Shown here: in pieces, positions 56,597 through 64,000 of the stretch
Layout: each line of letters opens with the position of its first letter
How positions within the stretch are numbered: the stretch's first letter is position 1
Assembly: GCA_023512835.1 (NCBI GenBank)
Contig: CM042087.1
Span: forward strand, 16,958,853 to 17,022,852
Reading direction: 5' to 3'
Length of the DNA: 64,000 bases
DNA from: Taxillus chinensis
Taxonomy: Eukaryota > Streptophyta > Magnoliopsida > Santalales > Loranthaceae
Notes under the pieces: generated by a model
Database searches by the model: none
What the model was told of the DNA's origin: nothing
The model's input: the letters and a program-made list of their open reading frames with translations, nothing else
Translations under genes and position numbers: made by a program

Positions 56597-57900
56597 TCAA
56601 ACAGCATAGAGAGTAAACAGATCAACTTCTTTGACCTCCTCGGGCAAAAAGTAAGGCTTTATCCGCTGCCCGTTGACTTTGAAAATATGCCTAGAAGTTG
56701 ATTTCAGTTCTACACTGCCATAGGGAAACGCTCGGGTCACTGTGAATGGCCCCATCCACTTTGATCTCAGCTTCCCTGGGAAAAGCTTCAGTCGCGAATT
56801 GAACAACAGCATCTGCTGGCCTGGCCGAACCAAAGAGGGATTTATCTTCCTGTCATGTGCGGCTTTGGTCCTCTCCTTGTACAGCCTGGTGCTCTCATAG
56901 GCATGGTATCGGAACTCATCTAATTCATTGAGTTGAAACAAATGGAGCTCCTTAGCAACAATAGGATCCAGGTTTAGCTTTTGAACTGCCCAGAACGCCT
57001 TGTGCTCCAGTTCTACTGGCAGATGACAGGCCTTTCCATACACCAGGCGGTTAGGAGACATTCCTATAGGTTTCTTATATGCAGTCCGATAGGCCCATAA
57101 AGCCTCATCCAATTTTTGAGACCACACCTTCCGGTTGCCTCCCACTGTTTTCTCCAGTATTTGCTTGATTTCGCGATTTGAGACCTCAGCTTGCCCATTT
57201 GCTTGTGGATGATATGCAAGTGTTCACCTATGCTGCACTCCGCACTTTGTCAACAGTCTCTCGAACTGTTTGTTGCAGAAGTGACTTCCGTCGTCACTGA
57301 TGATAGCTCGCGGTGTACCAAATCAACTGAAAATATTTCGACACAAGAATTTGGTAACCACTTGAGCGTCATTCCTTCTAGTGGGAATCGCTTCAACCCA
57401 CTTGGATACGTAATCAACGACCAGTAGAATGTATAAGAACCCCTCTGATGGTGGAAATGGGCCCATGAAGTCGATACCCCAAATATCGAAGAGTTCAATT
57501 GGAAGAGATCCAGTTTGGGGCATCTCTTGCTTCCGTGTTATCCCCCTGCTCGCTGACACTGATCACAGGCCTTAATGAAGGTATACGTGTCGTGGAACAT
57601 GGTGGGCCAATAAAAACCACTTTGCAAGATCTTGGCCACGGTTCTCTGAACTCCGAAGTGGCCAGCATAGTCATATGAGTGACAATGCTTCAGGATACTG
57701 TCCACTTCTTCTTCTGGTACACATTTTCGTATCATCTGATCAGCACATCGCCTGAATAGATACGGGTCATCCCAGATATACTTTCGAACATCAGCAAGAA
57801 ACTTCTTCTTCTGCTGATACGTGAAATCAGTCAGTATATAGGAACATGCATGAAAGTTCACAATATCAGCATACCATGGAACATGAGCTTCTGCTGAAAA
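56597..57900 (-). pseudogene. Athila integrase of E
   Basis: Minus strand. Zinc finger HCHSYDYAGHFGVQ...CDQCQRAGG (about 57690-57540), core [12 protein letters not shown], then a break near 57325 (the AIISDDGSHFCNK text is in another frame at about 57310-57270), [14 protein letters not shown] (about 57205-57165, third acidic residue kept), and an intact end from 57145: [40 protein letters not shown], ending at 56597 with DLFTLYAV. A stop interrupts the Tyr-His-Pro region ([12 protein letters not shown] text near 57220). Confidence 0.9.
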
Positions 57901-59461
57901 TAACTGCTCATCAGGGAAGGTGTTAGAGGTTGTTGCTTCATTGGACTTCCCTTCCCCCGACTCCAGCCTTGACAGATGATCTGATACAGTGTTGGATGTG
58001 CCTTTCAAATCCTTAATCTCCAAGTCGAACTCCTGGAGAAGCAGAACCCATCTGATCAATGGGTTTAGCATCCTTCTTGCTAAACAGGTACTTGAGGGCC
58101 GCATGGTCAGTATAAACTATCACTTTCGTGCCCAGCAAGTACGATCTGAACTTGTCGCAAGCAAAGACAACAGCTAGCAATTCTTTCTCCGTAGTCGTGT
58201 AATTTAACTATGCATCATGGAGTGTTTGGCTAGCATAGTAAATCGCCCGAAATACTTTGTCCTGCTTTTGCCCGAGAACTGCTCCAACTGCAAAGTCGCT
58301 GGCATCACACATCAGCTCAAAAGGTTGTGACCAGTCTGGAGCTACTATTACAGGTGCTGAACTTAACTTCTCTTTCAGCACTGAAAATGCCTGAAGGCAT
58401 TCTTCTGAAAAGACGAAGGGTACATCCTTCGCTAAAAGCATGTTGAGGGGCTTGGCAATCTTGGAAAAGTCTTTGATAAACCCCCGGTAGAACCCTGCAT
58501 GACCCAGAAAGCTCCGGATGCCCTTCACATTTGTGGGTGGAGGTAGATTCTCAATTGTGGAAATCTTTGCTCTGTCCACTTCCAACCCAGTTGCTGACAC
58601 TTTATGCCCAAGGACGACTCCCTCCTTGACCATGAATTGGCACTTCTCCCAGTTCAAAACCAGGTCCTTCTCTTCGCACCGGATCAATACCGTTTCCAGA
58701 TTCTTGAGGCAGATGGAGAATGACGAACCAAAAACTAAGAAGTCATCCATGAAGACTTCCATAATATCCTCTACCAACCCCTGAAATATTGCCATCATGC
58801 ACCTCTGGAAAGTAGCAGGTGCATTGTAGAGACCGAACGGCATACGCCTAAAAGCATACGTGCCAAAGGGACACGTGAACGTGGTCTTCTCTTGATCCTT
58901 CAGGGCAACTGCTATCTGGTTGTATCCAGAATATCCGTCCAAAAAGCAATAATATGGGTAGCCAGCCAAACGATCAAGCATTTGATCAATAAACGGTAAA
59001 GGAAAGTGGTCCTTATGAGTGGCCTTGTTCAGCTTGCGATAATCGATACATACTCGCCACCCGGTCACTGTGCGGGACGGAATGAGCTCATTCTTCTCAT
59101 TGCGTATCACCGTCATTACGCCCTTCTTGGGAACCACTGGAACAGGGCTAACCCAGGAGCTGTCTGAAATGGCATATATGATTCCAGCTTTCCTCCACTT
59201 TAGAATCTCCTTGCCAACTACTTCCTTCATCGCAAGATTGAGCCTGCATTGACGCTCCACAGTAGGAGTATAAGACTCCTCCATCAATATCTTATGCATG
59301 CAGACCGTTGGACTAATACCTTTGATATCATCCAGAGACCATCCCAGGGCCTGCTTATGCCTCCTTAACACTTCAAGTAGCTGATTGCATTCTTCTACCG
59401 TTAAGGATGCAGCCACTATCACAGGATAACGTCCCTGTGAATCCAAGAACTCATACCTCAA
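57901..59461 (-). pseudogene. Athila RT and RNase H of E
   Basis: RT in an intact 417-codon frame from 59461 to 58208: MRYEFLDSQGRYPVIVAASL, HKQALGWSLDDIKGISP (Trp kept where A and B have TAG), RRLNLAMKEVVGKEILKWRK-like, TGWRVCIDYRKLNKATHKDH, FRRMPFGLYNAPATFQRCMM, catalytic [33 protein letters not shown], then RNase H start [20 protein letters not shown] stop at 58208 precedes the TTTEKE region; RNase H goes on in a second frame (58104 down): [30 protein letters not shown]. Best preserved RT of the three Athila copies. Confidence 0.93.
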
Positions 59462-60400
59462 GTGTTATAGGAGTTGTTTCAGAACTGGCAAGGGTTCTGT
59501 GGTTGCTGAAGACGCAGTTGATGATGAAGGTTGTGGCTCAGCTTCCTCTTTCAGCACTTCATAAGTCTCTTTAGGCTCCACCTCAGCATAGTCCACTTGC
59601 TACAATTCGTGGTCCAAGCTCTTAGTGATTAAACTTTCCTCAAAATAACCGTCCACGAAATCAGCAATCTGATCAATCCAGTAGCAGCGGGAATGATCAT
59701 TCACCATGCACATCGACCTCTCCATGTTGAACACCACTGCGTCTTCATCTACACGCAGTGTCAGCTCTCCTAAGTTCACGTCGATTATAGCCCTCCCTAT
59801 GCTCAGGAATGGCCTACCAAGCATCAGTTGGACTCCCTTATCTTCCGCCATATCTAGTACAACAAAATCCACTGGGAAGATAAAGCAGTCCACCTTGATT
59901 AGTACATCTTCAATGATGCCTGCCGGTTTGCCTATCGAGCGATCAGCAAACTATAGAGATATGGATGTGGGCTTCATTCCAGCCAAGCCCAATTGCCGAT
60001 AGATAGACATTGGCATTAGATTGATACTCGCCCCTAGATCACATAGGGCTTGCTCTAGTTGCGAGGTGCCTATGGTGCAAGTTAGAGTAAAGCTACCCGG
60101 ATCTTTTAGCTTTGGTGGTAGCTTGTGCTGCAACACTGCACTGATGTCGTTCGTGAGAGCCACTATCTCACAATCAGTGTAGCACCTCCTCTTAGACAGC
60201 AAATCCTTCAAAAATTTGACATAGCCAGGCATCTACTCCAAGGTTTCTATAAAAGGGATGTTCACCTCCAACTTCTTGAATACTTCTAAAAATTTCTTGC
60301 ACCGAACATCCAGCTTCTGCTTCCTCAGCCTCTGAGGATATGGCATAGGAGGCTTGTACGGCACTGGAGTACTAACTACAGGCTAGCTGGCTATAGGTTG
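59462..60400 (-). pseudogene. Athila protease region of E
   Basis: YPQRLRKQKLDVRCKKFLEV, KLEVNIPFIETLE then TAG where A and B have CAG (60232), MPGYVKFLKDLLSKRRCYTD, protease core SQLEQALCDLGASINLMPMS, SISL then TAG for CAG (near 59953) before FADRSIGKPAGIIEDVLIK, and FPVDFVVLDMAEDKGVQLML with GRPFLS. Two of the three stops are single C to T changes. The linker to RT is Glu/Ser-rich. Confidence 0.88.
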
Positions 60401-62065
60401 ACTACCTCCGGTCTTATCTTTCTCGTTCTCTTGTTGCTCAGTACTTCCTTCTCTTGATTCCTTCTGGGTGTGCTGTTCCAACTCCTCCTTGCTTGGCTCG
60501 ACTTCCTTTTCACCCGACGGAAGCTCCTTCCCACTTCTAAGCATAATGGCTTTGCACTGCTCTCTGGGATTGACTTCGGTGTTACTAGGAAAAGAATGTA
60601 AAGAAGATGGCTCAACCGCGTTTGCTAGCTGGCCTATCTGCTGCTCGATGTTCTTCATTGCAACTCCTAGGTCCTGAACAGACGTGGTAAGGGACTCGAT
60701 CCTCGTCTCTCCCCTACTCATTCTGTCAGTTTCCTGCTTAGCAAACTGATAGAAGAAATTTTGCATCTCTTCATCTTTAGCTTTCTCTTTGTCCTCCTCC
60801 TTCTATTGAGGCACCTTCTGAAAACCAAGAGGAAGTTGCGGCTGAGTAGTCTCTCCGTATTGTGCCATTCCAGCAGCAGGGGCCTTGTTCTGCCTTTGCC
60901 ATAAGTAAGGCTATTGTTGAAATTGTGAAGGTCCTCCCTGATTCTGGAAATTGCTGGGCTGAGGCGGATTCTGGAATTGATTTGGATTCTGATACGGTCA
61001 CTGGAATCCTCCACCTCGATTCCCAACGTATTGGGCTTCTTCATATGGCTGGGCTAGGGCAGCATCTCCAAGAACAACCTGCTGGTCAGTCCTTCCCTCC
61101 ATTCTCACAGCCATGACTGACATTTGCTCTGTCAACTTCTCCATTTTCTTTGTAAGCTCATCCAACTAATTTGAATTAGACACTGCTGCAACTGGCTCAG
61201 CCTTTGTACGTCGATCCGTTGACCATTGGCAATTGGATAAGGCCATTCTTTCTAGTAGTTCAACTGTAGCATTGGCTTCCATTATCATAAATGCTCCTCC
61301 AGCAGCAGCATCAACCATGTTTCTAGTGGATGGTTGCAAGCCCATAACGAATGATTCTACTTGCAACCATTCAGGTCTTCCATGGTTAGGACACCTCCTA
61401 ACCAGATCCTTAAACCATTCCCAAGCTTCATATAATGACTCATCGCCACGCAGGGTGAATTGGCTGATTTGACTCCTCAGATGCATCACCCTTGTTGGTG
61501 GAAAATATTTGGAGAGGAACTTCTCTGCCATCTGATCCCACGTCGTTATGCTCCCAGCTGGTAACGACTGGAACCAACCAAGAGCTCTGTCTTTCAGTGA
61601 AAACGGGAAGAGCCGGAGTTTAATGGCATCATCTGAGACTCCATTGATCTTGATGGTGTCACAAATTTGGAGGAATCTCACTAGATGATTGTGTGGATCA
61701 TCCAGTGCTGAGCCTCTGAATGCTTCTTGGCCAACCATCTGCAGCAATGCTGGTTTTAGCTCGAAGTTATTAGCCTGAACTGGCACTCTCCTAATGCTGG
61801 AATACTCATCCGATAAAACAGGCCTGGCAAAGTCCATAAATGTTCGTGGCTGCTAGCCATCTTGTCCATTATTGTTCAGCTGACCTGCATTGTGTGCTTG
61901 GTCTTCTCATGCTCGGTTTTCAGCCATGATATCTTCACACATGTTCTGCAAATTATCCAATTACTGCTCAGCTACTGCTAATATCCTATTAGCTCTTCAC
62001 TGTTCTCGTAGAGTTCTTTCAATTTCAGGATCTAACGGCAGCAACTCGCCACGAGTGCGACGCAT
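60401..62065 (-). pseudogene. Athila gag of E
   Basis: Start placed at ATG 62065 (MRRTRGELLPLDPEIERTLR), 126 bp past the primer site, by likeness to MPRxEFIPFNREPER of A and B. After early stops, an intact 223-codon stretch 61837-61166 holds the capsid core: MDFARPVLSDEYSSIRRVPV, FELKPALLQMVGQEAFRGSA, LDDPHNHLVRFLQICDTIKI, SLKDRALGWFQSLPAGSITT. Then a Gln/Asn/Pro-rich region with stops and a coiled-coil/Glu-rich end (VAMKNIEQQIGQLANAVEPS, NTEVNPREQCKAIMLRSGKE). Confidence 0.9.
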
Positions 62066-62190
62066 GCACTAAGGAATTTTATCGAACACTTGGCGTGCGC
62101 TACAAAAATGCAAAAACAAACAATCTTCCAGATCACATATTAATTAGCTCGCTAAATGTCACCCATGCGTCACAACAGATTGGTTGCCTT

Positions 62191-62207
62191 CCCCGGCAAC
62201 GGCGCCA
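62191..62207 (-). promoter_or_regulatory. Primer binding site of E, tRNA-Asp type
   Basis: Minus-strand TGGCGCCGTTGCCGGGG, the exact Athila consensus, six bases from the LTR end at 62214. Confidence 0.9.
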
Positions 62208-62213
62208 AAAACT

Positions 62214-63726
62214 TGACCTAGGAGTTTTATATGTGGTATAGGTACCCAGCAAGTGCACTGGCCAAGTGATCTGATTATCGATCCCACATGGAAGGAACTA
62301 TTGCTGAAAGATAGATGATCACTAAACTAGCAGATTTGGTCCATGTATGGAAAAATAATTTAAATTGTGCAAATAGTTTGAATTCTGAATAGCTAAAGCA
62401 AAAGTGAATAAATCAGATTGTTGGCAAGCAATTAGTATAGAGATTTCAGTGATTAAGGATCTAGGGTTATAATAATAATTTGGATTATGGCACTTGTTCT
62501 TGATTTAAGCTCTAATTCATGTTCATGTTGATTATCTCCTACCTATCTTACATTTGGTCCATGCTAAGATAGATTTAAGGCTTTTATCCCATTTGGCCCA
62601 TGTGAATAAAAGTGATCAAGGTAGATAAACAATCTAATAGTTGTAGACTTGGTCCATCATACAACATTAAATCTAATTCATGAGTATTCCACTTTAGACA
62701 AGGGCTAAGATTACCTAATCATGCATAAATCAGGCATTTGCTTTCATACAAGTGAATTAAACAAGAACTGAATTTCATTTCATTAAACAAGCATAAACCA
62801 TAAACCAAACTAATTACAACATATTGGGGGCTACATTGCTCCCCTAGACTAACAAAACTACCCTATAATCATAATGAAGGCAATATAAATTACAAGGAAA
62901 AACATGATTACAATATCGGGACGATAAAGGAAGAACCCAAGATGAACCAGGACTCTGGCCTCCAAAGACTCCGGTGTCTGCTGCCCAAAATCGCTCCTCT
63001 CCAACTCTAGTGCTGCCAAAGGACAATCCGATCTTTCAACAACGGCTATAGCTCTTCTTCAGAACTCAGATCAGATTGTCTAACCGAGGATGATTTACAA
63101 TGCCTCCCAAGCCCCCTATTTATAAGATTTAGTGGGCCAAATTAGGGTTACAAAAGATGTGCCCTAATTATAAGTGTGGTCGTAGCCAAAACGACGTCGT
63201 TTTGGTTAGTGACACTATTCGACATTTCAGGCTCAATAAAACTCAAACTACACCAAATTTGACACAAGTTCTTTAGATAAAAATGATGAAAACAACAAAA
63301 CACATCAATTGGAGCTCAAAACTGCCTGTACACGAGAATGCGCGTGAGAAGGTCCTTTTGGCGTGCAGCTCCAAATCAGCCCAAATTTGCTCCAAAGCTT
63401 CAGTATAACTTGTAGAAAGCATCCATGCATCAAACTCCTTGCACGTGAGAAACACCCTTTCGCGTGCACCTTCATTTTGCTCTTATTTTGCTTCCATCTC
63501 CTTCCTATAGCTTCCTCTTAAGTGTATGGAGTGATCTAGCCAAGGTGTGTGGAAAAAAGTTGCTCTAAAACCTGCCAAAAACACTCAAAAAGTACAACTA
63601 TACACCAAACAAGGTCTTCCTAGGGGTTAGAGCAAAAATATGCAACATACCATGCAAATAGGCTCAAAACATACTCTAAAACACCCTAAATATGGCATAA
63701 GATAATGGCATAAATGCGCGTTATCA
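62214..63726 (-). repeat. 5' LTR of Athila E
   Basis: 1513 bp, plus-strand TGACCTAGGAGTTTTATATG to ...AAATGCGCGTTATCA. Closely matches 50459-52004 with scattered substitutions and small indels (e.g. near 62245-62265 and 62465-62475, where the other LTR has about 25 extra bases at 50730-50750). Confidence 0.92.
63117..63205 (-). promoter_or_regulatory. Promoter motifs in 5' LTR of E
   Basis: CCAAAACGACGTCGTTTTGG palindrome at 63186-63205 and TATAAATA (minus) at 63124-63117, unchanged from the 3' LTR although the LTRs differ elsewhere. Confidence 0.75.
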
Positions 63727-64000
63727 ATATGCTTTCTGTCTAGAGCTTCAACTAACATTAGTTGGTTGTGGCACAAGAGATTTGGTCATTTAAACTTCAA
63801 GACTATGTCTAAATTAGCATCTCTTGATTTGGTTGAGGGCTTACCTAAGCATGTGTATGAAAAAGAACACCCTTGTAGGGATTGTCAGTTGGGCAAGCAA
63901 GTGAAACATTCTTTTAAGAGTGTGGATAAAACCTCAATCACACAACCACTTGAACTTCTGCACATGGACTTATGTGGTGCAAGATATTTTCTTGCAGCAG
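63727..64000 (+). pseudogene. Copia integrase start of element D (runs off window)
   Basis: Resumes copia D after E; the first five bases are the TSD ATATG. Joined to 50458 the frame continues through NELIC. From 63766 it reads LWHKRFGHLNFKTMSKLASL, then CRDCQLGKQVKHSFKS, the HHCC zinc finger (H-x4-H and C-x2-C visible) of copia GAG-pre-integrase, and LELLHMDLCG, the start of the integrase core with the first catalytic Asp. Open to the window edge, so this piece itself shows no break. Confidence 0.9.

Larger units (their letters stand above)
50459..63726 (-). mobile_element. Athila-type gypsy element E (TSD ATATG)
   Basis: Complete 13,268-bp minus-strand insertion in copia D, with perfect TSD ATATG at 50454-50458 and 63727-63731. 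5' LTR 62214-63726, primer site 62207-62191, gag, protease, RT, RNase H, integrase, spacer, ORF3 (55600-53323), 3' untranslated region, purine tract, 3' LTR 50459-52004. Same plan as A and B but a more distant family: LTR and spacer share little base-level identity with theirs apart from short motifs. Proteins align well. Confidence 0.95.
8330..64000 (+). mobile_element. Copia element D, split by two Athila insertions
   Basis: A plus-strand Ty1/copia element of which these parts are present in order: 5' LTR (8330-10312), initiator-Met primer site, gag (10355-12240), distal gag/protease region (49293-50458) and the GAG-pre-integrase/integrase start (63727-64000). The rest of pol lies beyond the window. 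Athila A and Athila E separate the pieces. The E insertion is clean (TSD ATATG) and its removal restores the frame at NELIC. The A junction is not clean: the flanks overlap by about 45 bp. The upstream RT/RNase H at 3488-7943 is probably another copy sharing the LTR. Confidence 0.75.

Overview
The window is plant nuclear DNA made almost wholly of nested LTR retrotransposons. I see no host gene. The evidence for a plant, probably a eudicot, is the mix of lineages: Ty1/copia, Ty3/gypsy Athila-type (tRNA-Asp-like primer site), a Tekay/Del-type chromovirus (chromodomain integrase, initiator-Met primer site) and a Tat/Ogre-like solo LTR. The species cannot be told. Every coding region carries stops or frameshifts, so all are annotated as pseudogenes.

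Layout. 1-2588: minus-strand copia pol remnant. 2589-3487: truncated Tekay-type LTR. 3488-7943: plus-strand copia pol (RT, RNase H) of the same family, split by a Tat/Ogre-like solo LTR at 3953-6788 (TSD TGGAT). 8330-10312: a copia LTR, followed by primer site and gag (copia D), whose remaining pieces lie at 49293-50458 and 63727-64000. Copia D is interrupted twice. The first interruption is Athila element A (12241-49292, plus strand), which itself holds Athila element B (15664-28935, plus, TSD GCCAT) in its gag/protease junction and Tekay-type element C (37131-47418, minus, TSD GTTTT) in its 3' untranslated region. The second is Athila element E (50459-63726, minus, TSD ATATG).

The three Athila elements share one plan: LTR, tRNA-Asp-type primer site, gag, protease, RT, RNase H, integrase, a noncoding spacer of 0.8-1.0 kb, a third ORF of about 760 codons (ORF3), a 3' untranslated region, a purine-rich tract and the LTR. 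ORF3 has a plant-transposon-like N-terminal domain, a central coiled-coil segment and a C-terminal Ulp1/C48 cysteine protease-like domain with His, Asp, Gln and Cys all visible in all three copies. A TATA box stands about 80-130 bp upstream of each ORF3 start. The spacer carries dyad motifs of the same subfamily-specific type as the LTR of the same element. This looks like a separately promoted accessory gene whose control sequences track those of the LTR, and it is the best candidate here for an undescribed system.

Relative age: copia D is oldest; A and E inserted into it; B and C inserted into A. The copia flanks of A overlap each other and lack a TSD, so A's present borders probably reflect a recombination. 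Many stops are TGG to TAG/TGA or CAG to TAG changes, as expected from deamination of methylated cytosines.
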